A stretch of DNA of 64,000 nt from Syntrophopropionicum propionicicum_A (GTDB lineage: Bacteria; Bacillota; Desulfotomaculia; Desulfotomaculales; Pelotomaculaceae). Both the position numbers and the translations under genes were made by a program. Under the pieces are notes generated by a model. The model was not told the DNA's origin. It worked only from the letters and a program-made list of their open reading frames with translations, and searched no databases. The first letter of the stretch is position 1, and every line of letters starts with the position of its first letter. Positions 26,321-34,413 of this stretch are shown here, piece by piece. Where the stretch lies: positions 209,111-273,110 of the forward strand of contig NZ_JBMGJC010000003.1 in assembly GCF_048984525.1 (NCBI RefSeq), written 5' to 3'.

Positions 26321-27367
26321 ATGTCCGAGAAACCCGGAACAAGCGAAAGACAACTGCATTATGAGGAAATCAAGGCAAAAAGCACCAGCGGTATGATGAT
26401 ACTGATACTGAACATTGCCCTGATGATCGGTGCTATTATTGGGTTCATTTACGGCATTGGTCCTGTTGACAAAGGCACGGCATCAGGTTTTCCCTGGTTA
26501 GGCTTGGTCATAGTTTGCGCTTTTTATTTTTTCCTGATCGGGCCATTCTTGTTTGTGGGGCTGAAAATACTCCAGCCTAACGAAGCGCTGGTGCTCACCC
26601 TGTTTGGTAAATATTACGGGACATTAAGGGGAGAGGGCTTTTTCTTTGTCAATCCCTTTGTCGTCGCAGTGAACCCCGCCTCTGCCGGTGCTCCGGCAGG
26701 TACGGCCGTTTCCATTGAAAAAACCTCCTCCGGGGGAAAATCAATTCACGGTCACGGAGTCAGCGTGAAGGTTCCCAATAAAAAAATTTCCCTGAAAAGC
26801 ATGACCATGAATAACGAGACGCAAAAGATCAACGACGAGCTGGGCAATCCGATCATCATCGGTATTGTGGTCATCTGGAAGGTGGTCAACACAGCCAAGG
26901 CGGCTTTTAACGTAGATAACTACGTCGAATTTCTGTCCATTCAATGCGATTCGTCGCTTCGTAATATTGTGCGCCTCTATCCCTATGACGCCTCCACGGA
27001 GGACGGGGAAAAATCCCTGCGGGGCAGCAGCCAGGAAGTGGCAGAGAAGATTAAAGAAGAAATCCAATCAAGAGTGGATGTCGCCGGCCTTGAAATACTG
27101 GAAGCCCGGATTACTCACCTGGCCTACGCTCCGGAAATAGCCGCCGCCATGCTGCAGCGGCAGCAAGCTTCCGCCATCATCGCCGCAAGGCAGATGATCG
27201 TCGAGGGCGCCGTTGGCATGGTGGAAATGGCATTGTCCAAGCTGAGCGAGAACAATATTGTTGAGCTGGATGAAGAGCGTAAGGCAGCCATGGTCAGCAA
27301 TCTCCTGGTTGTCCTCTGCGGGAATAAGGATCCCCAGCCTATCGTCAACAGCGGTACCATTTACTAG
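26321..27367 (+). CDS. SPFH/band-7 domain membrane protein
   Basis: 348 residues. Two membrane segments near the N-terminus (about 24-46 and 59-83) precede an SPFH domain beginning LQPNEALVLTLFGKYYGTLR and GEGFFFVNPF, which continues through NPIIIGIVVIWKV and ends with a helical LEARITHLAYAPEIAAAM, a band-7 signature. Such proteins form large membrane rings or microdomains (flotillin/prohibitin class). A ribbon-helix-helix gene follows 125 bases later and may be part of the same unit. Its partner protease (NfeD-like) is not seen nearby. Confidence 0.9.
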   Translation: MSEKPGTSERQLHYEEIKAKSTSGMMILILNIALMIGAIIGFIYGIGPVDKGTASGFPWLGLVIVCAFYFFLIGPFLFVGLKILQPNEALVLTLFGKYYGTLRGEGFFFVNPFVVAVNPASAGAPAGTAVSIEKTSSGGKSIHGHGVSVKVPNKKISLKSMTMNNETQKINDELGNPIIIGIVVIWKVVNTAKAAFNVDNYVEFLSIQCDSSLRNIVRLYPYDASTEDGEKSLRGSSQEVAEKIKEEIQSRVDVAGLEILEARITHLAYAPEIAAAMLQRQQASAIIAARQMIVEGAVGMVEMALSKLSENNIVELDEERKAAMVSNLLVVLCGNKDPQPIVNSGTIY

Positions 27368-27390
27368 GCCAGAGCGGGGCGAGTCCTAAA

Positions 27391-27423
27391 ATATGTTCAA
27401 CCATTCAACATGGTAAAACATAT
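27391..27423. promoter_or_regulatory. Interrupted palindrome between the SPFH and RHH genes
   Basis: ATATGTT pairs with AACATAT and, inside, ACCAT with ATGGT around a five-base loop. It lies 70 bases before the ribbon-helix-helix gene and could be its autoregulatory operator. There is no T run, so it is not a terminator. Confidence 0.45.
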
Positions 27424-27492
27424 ATAGAATGGGGAGGAAATGCCGGCCAGCTCACTGATTTAAGAACTGTATGCGCGGAGGGGTGATACCGG

Positions 27493-27672
27493 TTGGAAAA
27501 TGCGGCTAGCAAAGAAAAGGATAAGAAGCAGATTCTGCTGAGAGTATCACCCTCTCTATGGAAGGAATTAGCCGCCTGGGCTGAAGACGACTTCCGTTCC
27601 ATCAACGGTCAGATCGAATACCTGCTGACAGAATGTGTCAAGCGGCGGAAAAAAACAAATAGAAATGTTTAA
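27493..27672 (+). CDS. Arc-like ribbon-helix-helix DNA-binding protein
   Basis: A 59-residue protein, TTG start eight bases after GGAGGGG. KKQILLRVSPSLWKELAAWA forms the strand and first helix and EDDFRSINGQIEYLLTECV the second helix of an Arc/MetJ-type RHH fold; the SINGQIEYLL block is typical of Arc-family repressors in clostridia. It probably acts as a dimer or tetramer on a palindrome; nearby candidates are 27391-27423 and 26276-26306. No toxin gene accompanies it. A terminator begins at its stop. Confidence 0.82.
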   Translation: MENAASKEKDKKQILLRVSPSLWKELAAWAEDDFRSINGQIEYLLTECVKRRKKTNRNV

Positions 27673-27700
27673 AAGGCGAAGTCTATCTTCGCCTTTTTTT
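27671..27700 (+). terminator. Rho-independent terminator
   Basis: AAAAGGCGAAG pairs with CTTCGCCTTTT around TCTAT with a following T run; it overlaps the stop codon of the RHH gene. Confidence 0.88.
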
Positions 27701-27732
27701 AATCAACATTTGCAGGATAATAACAGTAATTG

Positions 27733-27824
27733 AAGAGGATTTTACCATAAAAAGCTGAATAGAATAAAATGATTTAACAATATAATCAGCCGCCTTAAAG
27801 GTGGCTGTAATATTTGTTATTATT
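27733..27824 (+). repeat. Repeated leader element, copy 1
   Basis: About 90 bases nearly identical to 33166-33258: AAGAGGATTTTAC, AAAAAGCTGAATA, then CAGCCGCCTT...AAGGTGGCTG and TATTTGT. The last part is a strong hairpin (CAGCCGCC with GGTGGCTG) without a T run. It lies upstream of the TPR lipoprotein gene in the same orientation as copy 2 upstream of the phosphatase. A TTCGACA word (reverse Spo0A-box core) follows at 27824-27830. Confidence 0.85.
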
Positions 27825-27985
27825 TCGACAATTTCTGACAATTAAATACAATATCTGTTATTAACATGGAAATCAGGTGGTTTAATAAATGATTGTTTTA
27901 ACATAGATCCATCATCTCTGAGTCATTTGATTAGTTGCGATTTTTACCTACAATAATTATGATACAAAACCGGAAGACATACATA

Positions 27986-28175
27986 GGCCAATGAGTTCAA
28001 GGTAAAGGGTTGACTCAAACTTTGGTCGGGGAAAAACGCTAAGGAGGGAGTGGTCAGTAAAAACTTTTCTGGCTGCTGTGCAGTTAACGCAATTATATTA
28101 GGAGCAAGTTTGCATCTTTTGCAAGTAACCAGTTGTTTTATGCTCATTAAAAGATTCTCTTATGATAAACCCTAG
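27986..28175 (+). other. Structured leader and possible small ORF before the lipoprotein genes
   Basis: GGCCAA pairs with TTGGTC and GAGT-CAA with TTGACTC between 27986 and 28027, giving a leader hairpin. AAGGAGGGA follows at 28041-28049, then GTG at 28050 opens a 41-codon frame ending TAG at 28173-28175, 17 bases before the lipoprotein start. The ribosome site is only about two bases from GTG, so translation is doubtful. Apart from the repeat at 27733 nothing else is seen between 27701 and 28192. Confidence 0.3.
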
Positions 28176-28192
28176 ATATTGGAGTGAGAAGA

Positions 28193-29842
28193 TTGTATTA
28201 CATAAAAAGAATATCAGTTTTTTATGTTTTGGCCATGCTTGTCGCCCTGGCCGCCCTTTTTACAGGCTGCAACTGGTTTAACGCCAGCGCCAAGGTGGAG
28301 AAGCAGCTGGAGCTGGGGGTCAAATATTTAAGCGAGAACAAGTTTGAAGAAGCGGTCCTGGCCTACCAGGAGGCAATTAAAATCGACAAGAAAAGCGTTC
28401 CCGCCTACAAGGGGCTTGGAGTCGCCTATTCCATGCAGGACAAGCCGGACCAGGCCGAGCAGGCATTGCAGGACGGGCTGAAACAGGTTGCCGGCAGTGT
28501 GGCTTTGAAACTGGCCCTGGCCGGGTTGATGACAGACCAGAACAGAAAAGACCAGGCCGAGGCGATCTACAAAGAGGTAATCGCCCAGGACGCGAGCAGC
28601 CTCCAGGCCTACCAGGCCTACGCCAGGCTGCTGGCCGGCATGAACAGGCAAAACGACGCCGTGGCCCTACTGGAAAAGGCCGCGTCGGGCAGACCCGGGC
28701 AGTACCGGATAAGCGCCCTGCTGGCAGAGCAGTATATCAAAACCGGCAGCAGGGAAAAAGCACTGGCCGCCCTCAGCCAGTCGTTGTCAGCGGAGCCCAA
28801 CCAGGCCGCCGCCTACAAACTGCTGGAAGAGTTCTATAACGGGCGCTGGGCTGAACTGGTTTCTCTTGGAGAACAGTACATCCTGCAGGGTAAACCCTTG
28901 CCCGGAACGGTTATAAAACTCACCGGGCTTTACAAGCTCGGCAAATATGGCGATATGGTCAAACTATATGACCAACTGGCGGGCGATATTAAAGCCAGCC
29001 CGAAGGTCCGGCTGCTGGCGGCGCAGGCATATCTCAAGCTGGGCCAAAAAGACCAGGGGCTGGCCCTTGGCAGCGACTTAAAGCCGACAGACATAAAAGA
29101 CCCGGCCCTGCTAGCCGAGATAGCAGCCTTCTACCTGGATGCAGGGGATAAAGCCGCCGCCCGCGGCCTGGCCCTGAGGGGCATCAGCCTGGACGACACG
29201 GTTATGGACAACTACATCATCCTCTCCAAAAGCTACGAGGAAGAAGACAAGGCCCAGTCCGGCATCTGGCTGACCAAATACCTGCTGGGCAGCGCCTACA
29301 GCGTTAAAGATGCAAAGGCTCTTACAACACCTGGCGCAAATAACAGCCAGGTTGTTACACCTGTGAAAAATGAGGCAGCCAATGTGAAGCCGGTTCAGAC
29401 ACAAATAACAGAGGATTACTCGAAAAATAAAGATATACTGGTTAATGACATCCTGGCTAAGATGGGGTTCAAAATCGGCACACCCCCCAGTGAAATAATC
29501 AAAGCCCTGGGCCAGCCAAACGGCAGCGACTGGTATAACGGCGGCCAATACCTTTCTTACAGCAGCAAAGGTATAACCTATATAATCGGCGGTGATTACC
29601 AGACGCTGGTAGGCGCCTATATCGGCAATTATGAGCTGAAACCAGGCATCAGGCCGGGCATGAGCCAGGCTGAAGTCAAGCGTATTTTAGGCAAGCCTGA
29701 TTATGACGACTACAGTGTGGAAGAGGGCGGTTACTACTTAATCTACCATTGCAGCGGGGATTACCACCTGACGTTTTCTGCCGCTGACAGTAATAGCCCT
29801 GTCGATGGGGTTGAGATGCATTATAATCCTGACTATTTTTAA
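28193..29842 (+). CDS. TPR-repeat lipoprotein A
   Basis: 549 residues from a TTG start eight bases after GGAG; an in-frame GTG at 28184 overlaps that site. A signal peptide ends in a lipobox (ALFTGC), so the protein should be lipid-anchored outside the membrane. At least six TPR-like units follow (for example KFEEAVLAYQEAIKIDKKSV), then a Pro/Asn linker (about 385-410) and a C-terminal domain with two copies of a KxGTPPSEIIKALGQPN / RPGMSQAEVKRILGKPD pattern, like SmpA/BamE-type small beta folds. It is the first of three lipoproteins. Paralogue: 29888. Confidence 0.85.
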   Translation: MYYIKRISVFYVLAMLVALAALFTGCNWFNASAKVEKQLELGVKYLSENKFEEAVLAYQEAIKIDKKSVPAYKGLGVAYSMQDKPDQAEQALQDGLKQVAGSVALKLALAGLMTDQNRKDQAEAIYKEVIAQDASSLQAYQAYARLLAGMNRQNDAVALLEKAASGRPGQYRISALLAEQYIKTGSREKALAALSQSLSAEPNQAAAYKLLEEFYNGRWAELVSLGEQYILQGKPLPGTVIKLTGLYKLGKYGDMVKLYDQLAGDIKASPKVRLLAAQAYLKLGQKDQGLALGSDLKPTDIKDPALLAEIAAFYLDAGDKAAARGLALRGISLDDTVMDNYIILSKSYEEEDKAQSGIWLTKYLLGSAYSVKDAKALTTPGANNSQVVTPVKNEAANVKPVQTQITEDYSKNKDILVNDILAKMGFKIGTPPSEIIKALGQPNGSDWYNGGQYLSYSSKGITYIIGGDYQTLVGAYIGNYELKPGIRPGMSQAEVKRILGKPDYDDYSVEEGGYYLIYHCSGDYHLTFSAADSNSPVDGVEMHYNPDYF

Positions 29843-29887
29843 AAATTATAATCCCACATTAAGCATGCTTTGGAGGGGACTGACCGG

Positions 29888-31519
29888 ATGAGACCTGACA
29901 AGATGAAAACCGTTTTAAAAGTTTTGGCCCTGCTTATTATTCCCGCCGCGTTTCTGGCTGGCTGCAACTGGTTTAACGCCAGCGCCAAGGTGGATAAGCA
30001 GCTTGATCTTGCTGTGAAATATCTCAGTGAAAGTAAATTTGAAGAGGCGGTGCTTACTTACAATGATGTTATAAAAATAGACAGCAAGAACCTCCAGGCC
30101 CACAAGGGATTAAGCCGGTCCTATGAATTACAGGGCAAGTTCCCGGAAGCCGAAAAGACTCTGCAGGACGGTCTTGCCAAAGTGGACGACAAATACGTGC
30201 TGAAGCTTTGCCTGGCAAGCCTTTATATTGATCAGGGCAAGAACTCCGAGGCTGAAAAAACATTTACCGGCATTATTGCGGAAAACAAGTCGCAGGTTTC
30301 CGCCTATGAAGGCCTGGCCAGGGTGCTCATGGATCAGGGCAGGGTTGACGAAGCAGTGAAAATAGCCAGTCAGTGCGTCCTGTCCAACAGCGCCAGCGAG
30401 AAAAGCTACAACCTGCTGGCCGGTGCATATTTGAACAAAAAGGACCAGAAACAGGTCCTGGACCTGCTTTCCCAGTCGCTCAAAATAAATGCCAACCAGC
30501 AGGGGGCCTATATCCTGCTGGAGGTCCTCTATAACAAGGACTGGAACAAAATGATTGAATTCGGCTCCACCCTGATGGTCTCTGACGAGACGGCCGGCAG
30601 GACGCTTAAGGTCTACGCTTATTCCAAGGCGGGCCAGCATAACAAAGCAGTTGAAGAATTTGCTGCTTTAAAAGACAGCGGCTCTCGCGCGGACAAAGCC
30701 AGGTCTATCGCGGCAATCTCTTACACAAAGGCAGGGGATAACAAATCAGCTGATAAGTTAATAGGTGAAGTCAACCTCAAAAGCTCTAAAAACCCCTTCT
30801 TGTATGCCGACGCTGCCAGGTATTACCTGGAGGCGGGCAATTTAAAACAGGCCAGGTCAACCGCCCTGGCAGGGATTGCTCTCGACGATACCTGCGTGGA
30901 AAATTACCTGGTCCTGATCGAGGCGGCCAAAAAGGAAAGCCAGGTGGAAGCTGTTTACTACGGTTACATGCTGCTGGTCCGCTCTACCGATACGGCAAAG
31001 AACCTGGGACAAAATCTGAAGACATACGGAATAGAGGTTAAAGTCCCCGTGGGTAAAGAGACAGCTGTTTCAGGGCCGGTAGGCAGGAAACCGCTGACAA
31101 GAGAAGATTTCACCTTGTACGGCGTCAAGCTTGACATGAAGAAGTCACAAGTCATTGGGATACTGGGCCAACCATTAAATGATATTACAATTGGCGGCGG
31201 GTTCAGTCAATTGACTTATAAAGACGGTTTTTTCATAGACTTTCTGAATGATAAACTCATCAGCGTTACGATTTGGAGCAATTTCCTGGTGGATTACCAG
31301 CGAAGAATTCCAACTTCAAGAGGGCTAAAATCCGGGGACAATATCAGCAAGTTATATGAACTATATGGTGAGCCGGACAAAATTGATACTGAAAGAGATG
31401 ATAAAAATACGGATAAGGGGCTCACTTATTGTGACCCGGCTGATAAAGAAAGATTCTTTACCTTTGGCATTAAGGGCGATACAGTCAATGAAATTTTTAT
31501 GGCCGGACCATTGCCATAA
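29888..31519 (+). CDS. TPR-repeat lipoprotein B (paralogue of A)
   Basis: 543 residues; ATG at 29888 after GGAGGGG is preferred to a TTG at 29870. The lipobox is AFLAGC, and the first mature residues CNWFNASAKV are identical to lipoprotein A, showing a duplication. TPR units (KFEEAVLTYNDVIKIDSKNL and others) fill residues about 35-360. The C-terminal domain again has the LDMKKSQVIGILGQPL and KSGDNISKLYELYGEPDKID pair. It follows lipoprotein A by 45 bases and is surely cotranscribed. Likely an extracytoplasmic adaptor; ligand unknown. Confidence 0.85.
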   Translation: MRPDKMKTVLKVLALLIIPAAFLAGCNWFNASAKVDKQLDLAVKYLSESKFEEAVLTYNDVIKIDSKNLQAHKGLSRSYELQGKFPEAEKTLQDGLAKVDDKYVLKLCLASLYIDQGKNSEAEKTFTGIIAENKSQVSAYEGLARVLMDQGRVDEAVKIASQCVLSNSASEKSYNLLAGAYLNKKDQKQVLDLLSQSLKINANQQGAYILLEVLYNKDWNKMIEFGSTLMVSDETAGRTLKVYAYSKAGQHNKAVEEFAALKDSGSRADKARSIAAISYTKAGDNKSADKLIGEVNLKSSKNPFLYADAARYYLEAGNLKQARSTALAGIALDDTCVENYLVLIEAAKKESQVEAVYYGYMLLVRSTDTAKNLGQNLKTYGIEVKVPVGKETAVSGPVGRKPLTREDFTLYGVKLDMKKSQVIGILGQPLNDITIGGGFSQLTYKDGFFIDFLNDKLISVTIWSNFLVDYQRRIPTSRGLKSGDNISKLYELYGEPDKIDTERDDKNTDKGLTYCDPADKERFFTFGIKGDTVNEIFMAGPLP

Positions 31520-31593
31520 GAGTTCTTAGTAAACAGGTGGAGTGAACAGTAACATGAATTGTTGAGAGTTTGGGTAATAGGGGAGAGGTAATT

Positions 31594-32346
31594 GTGAAAA
31601 AAATATTGATTTTGTTTCTTGTCTGCCTGGTGTCTTACCTGGCAGCCGGTTGTTCTGTCATCAGCGATGAATCCAAACAGAGACTCAGGGACCAGGCGAA
31701 GCAGCCAACTGCAAGCGATGTCCAGCAGCCAGGACAAAAACCAGCCGGCAGTGAGCCGGAACAGGCCTCAAAAAATAACGAACTGCAAAGCGTAATTCAA
31801 GAAAAAGAAATTGATATGGACATGGATACCAGGAAGAAACTCAATACCTTTTTCTCGAATTTTTCCGAAGTATCACTGGCGCCTTTTGAGAGAGGGAAAA
31901 TAAGCCAGAGCGAGCTCATAAGGTTCGGTATTTACCACAACTGGCTGAATAACTATAATTTATTCACTATAGAAGGTAGTAAAGCCTATATTGATGAGGC
32001 CGCAGTTTATTCATCCATTAAAAAGTATTTTGGCCTGGATGTTGACAAACCCGTAAATGAATTTTCATATAGTAATGGTATGTACCAGATAACTGCTGCT
32101 ACCGGCGAAGCTTACCGTTTTTCACAAATTGCAAAGCTGGTGGATAAAGGCAATGGATATTATGAGGCAGATGTAAATGTTTATGAGGCTTCTTCCGGCT
32201 TTACCGGGAACCCGCACGGTTCCCTGGACGAGTGGAAAAGAGAGGCTGAAGGTCCTTATGACATTCCCGAAGTGATAGGCATGATGAAGGCGACAATTAA
32301 AAAAGCTGAAGACGGAAGGTACATTTTAGTTGATTACCTGCCGTAA
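31594..32346 (+). CDS. Lipoprotein C, unknown function
   Basis: 250 residues; GTG at 31594 lies five bases after GGGAGAGG. The signal peptide ends in the lipobox YLAAGC. A polar Gln/Pro/Lys linker (about 20-60) leads to a single globular domain containing KKLNTFFSNFSEVSLAPFE and an aromatic-rich segment around FGIYHNWLNNYN. It is not TPR-based and not a recognised family. Third gene of the lipoprotein unit; it converges with the FHA-winged-helix gene with only 10 bases between them. Confidence 0.75.
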   Translation: MKKILILFLVCLVSYLAAGCSVISDESKQRLRDQAKQPTASDVQQPGQKPAGSEPEQASKNNELQSVIQEKEIDMDMDTRKKLNTFFSNFSEVSLAPFERGKISQSELIRFGIYHNWLNNYNLFTIEGSKAYIDEAAVYSSIKKYFGLDVDKPVNEFSYSNGMYQITAATGEAYRFSQIAKLVDKGNGYYEADVNVYEASSGFTGNPHGSLDEWKREAEGPYDIPEVIGMMKATIKKAEDGRYILVDYLP

Positions 32347-32356
32347 AAATAGAAGG

Positions 32357-33049
32357 TTACAAGTCGAGCATATAGCCAAAACGGGGTATGGTAATAATCC
32401 TGTGCCCGTGCTTGCCAAGCCTTTTCCTCAGCCGGTAAACCAGCGCTGTGATTTCGTCAGTGCCGACGTCGGGAATCCCTTCCGCAGTGCTTGATAAACG
32501 TTCCGGCCATATTTTTATTTTTATTTCATTATAGCTTACTGCTGTACACCTGTTCCTGTGAAGAAGCAAAAGCAGTTCTATATCTTTGCCGGATAAATAC
32601 AGCTGCCGGCCGTCGATTAATATTTCCCTCCGTTCCTGGTTTATAGAAAATGAATCATGTAAAGTTCCGGGCGATATGGATTTTGAATTTACAAACTCGG
32701 ATGTTTCTCCCGATACACTTTGGCTGCAATTAAATATAAATATAACTTCATTCTTGGAAAGGCTAATCTGATCACCGTTTCCAAGTATGTAAGGATGGTT
32801 TGGAACTATAACGGAACCATTAACAGCTGTGCCATGCTTACTTGACTGGTCGGTTAATGTAAATTGGTTGTTGACATAATTAATGTGTGCATGCCTTTTA
32901 GATATGTATGGACTTGAAAAAGAAATGTCCGGTTTGTTTGTTTCCCATTGGCGGCCAAGCAGGGTTTCTTCTGATATCAGTTTGATGCTGCTGCCTTTTT
33001 CAAACGGCTCACCTTTTTCAATAATCAAAAACGCTGTCTGAAAAACCAT
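32357..33049 (-). CDS. FHA-winged-helix transcriptional regulator
   Basis: 230 residues; ATG at 33049 follows GGGGAGG. The N-terminal half (about 20-105) is an FHA domain: ETLLGRQ, SSPYISKRHAHINYVNNQFT, DQSSKHGTAVNG. FHA domains bind phosphothreonine. The C-terminal half (about 135-230) is an OmpR/PhoB-type winged helix (GKDIELLLLLHRNRCTAVSY, DEITALVYRLRKRLGKHG, IITIPRFGYML). This couples Ser/Thr phosphorylation to transcription, like mycobacterial EmbR but with the domains in reverse order and no BTAD. It sits between the lipoproteins and the phosphatase/kinase genes, so it is the likely output regulator of the island. Confidence 0.9.
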   Translation of the reverse strand: MVFQTAFLIIEKGEPFEKGSSIKLISEETLLGRQWETNKPDISFSSPYISKRHAHINYVNNQFTLTDQSSKHGTAVNGSVIVPNHPYILGNGDQISLSKNEVIFIFNCSQSVSGETSEFVNSKSISPGTLHDSFSINQERREILIDGRQLYLSGKDIELLLLLHRNRCTAVSYNEIKIKIWPERLSSTAEGIPDVGTDEITALVYRLRKRLGKHGHRIITIPRFGYMLDL

Positions 33050-33165
33050 GTTTGGCCTCCCCAAAGGATAAATATTTTATATTATATCACTATTTTAAAT
33101 GAAATTATTTTTAAACAGGTAAACATTTGAAAACATTGCATAAAAGTAAATTTGTTGCATCTTGC

Positions 33166-33258
33166 AAGAGGATTTTACAGCAAAAAGCTGAATAAAAGAT
33201 TCATAGTTTAAAATATAACAGCCGCCTTTTAAGGTGGCTGTAGTATTTGTATAATTTA
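33166..33258 (+). repeat. Repeated leader element, copy 2
   Basis: Nearly identical to 27733-27824, including AAGAGGATTTTAC, AAAAAGCTGAATA and the CAGCCGCC-TTTTAA-GGTGGCTG hairpin. It lies about 190 bases before the phosphatase gene. The rest of the 33050-33449 interval is AT-rich with no gene seen. Confidence 0.85.
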
Positions 33259-33449
33259 TGAGCATACACGGATTATTGATAAAAATTTATAATTTTGAAT
33301 CTATATATTTATTCATTAGCGCCATTTATCAAAAATTTCTGTTAATTCATTGATCTATCATGGATTTATCATCTTTATATAATTCTTTTTTATTTTAGCC
33401 TTTCCTATAATGATTAAGGGACATTAAATATGAATAGTGGGCTGGTAAA

Positions 33450-34328
33450 ATGTATCATCTATTAGGTATTTCGCGTGTAATAGTATTAATTACATGTATA
33501 ATTATTGTTTTTTATTATGTGAAAAGAATATTTAACCGGAAAAAGAATTCGCCTTTCGGCACTGTTTTATCAGCAGAAGGCCTCACAGACTGTGGTCTGG
33601 TCAGAAATAATAATGAAGACAGTTTTATAATTATACGGAACTCCGGCTGCAGCGATAACATTTCACCTTCCCTCCTCTGCGCCGTAGCTGATGGCATGGG
33701 CGGCAAAGATTACGGTGAGTTGGCCAGCTCTAAGGCAGTAGAAATATTGCAGCATGAGTTTAATCAAATTAAAGCCGGCAGTCCTTCAGACTGGAAAGCC
33801 TGGCTGCAAAAGTCCTTTCTAAAAGCTCATCTTGTTGTTGCCAAAAAGTCCGGCGAACTCAAAATTAAAGGCGCTATTGGCACGACACTGGTTGCCTTGG
33901 TAATAGCCGGGGAGAAAGCTGTCGTGGCCAATGTGGGGGACAGCAGGGCCTATCTTTTCAGGGGCGGGGATTTACAACAGATTACTAAAGACCATTCTCT
34001 TGTAAGTTTATTAGTCGAAAAAGAGTTGATTGAACCGGATGAAATCTATACTCACCCCCGCCGCAGCGAGATCATGCGGTTTCTTGGACAGAGCGTGGAT
34101 TTAGAGGTGGATGTTTTTGAAATAGACCTGGTCAAGGGAGATATCCTTATGTTGTGTTCAGATGGATTGTGGGAAATGGCCAGGGACCCGTTGATAAAAG
34201 ACATAATGGCTAACAGCCCAAACCTGACGGATGCCTGTACAAAGCTGATTAGATCGGCAAACCAGGCTGGTGGAAAAGATAATATAACAGTTGTATGCGT
34301 TAAGGTTGATACAGAATTGGTCTCATAA
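33450..34328 (+). CDS. PP2C-type Ser/Thr protein phosphatase, membrane-anchored
   Basis: 292 residues. One membrane segment at about 7-25 is followed by a complete PP2C (PPM) domain: GLVRNNNEDSF, AVADGMGGKDYGELAS, GTTLVALVIAG, ANVGDSRAYLF, MLCSDGLWEM and GGKDNITVVCV, holding the metal-binding aspartates. Bacterial PP2C phosphatases of this type reverse the action of Hanks-type kinases; such a kinase is the next gene, 85 bases downstream. Most relatives are soluble, so the N-terminal anchor is a distinguishing feature. The Shine-Dalgarno is weak. Confidence 0.94.
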   Translation: MYHLLGISRVIVLITCIIIVFYYVKRIFNRKKNSPFGTVLSAEGLTDCGLVRNNNEDSFIIIRNSGCSDNISPSLLCAVADGMGGKDYGELASSKAVEILQHEFNQIKAGSPSDWKAWLQKSFLKAHLVVAKKSGELKIKGAIGTTLVALVIAGEKAVVANVGDSRAYLFRGGDLQQITKDHSLVSLLVEKELIEPDEIYTHPRRSEIMRFLGQSVDLEVDVFEIDLVKGDILMLCSDGLWEMARDPLIKDIMANSPNLTDACTKLIRSANQAGGKDNITVVCVKVDTELVS

Positions 34329-34413
34329 CCTTATAATCTCTTAAAGATACTTAACCGGTTATGTGATAAATGTACAACTATTTTGTTTTTGTTTTGTAGG
34401 GGGAGAGATTAAT

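Noticed and set aside
27960..28030. Cyclic di-GMP riboswitch before the lipoproteins
   Set aside because: A hairpin exists, but the conserved class I and class II cores are missing.
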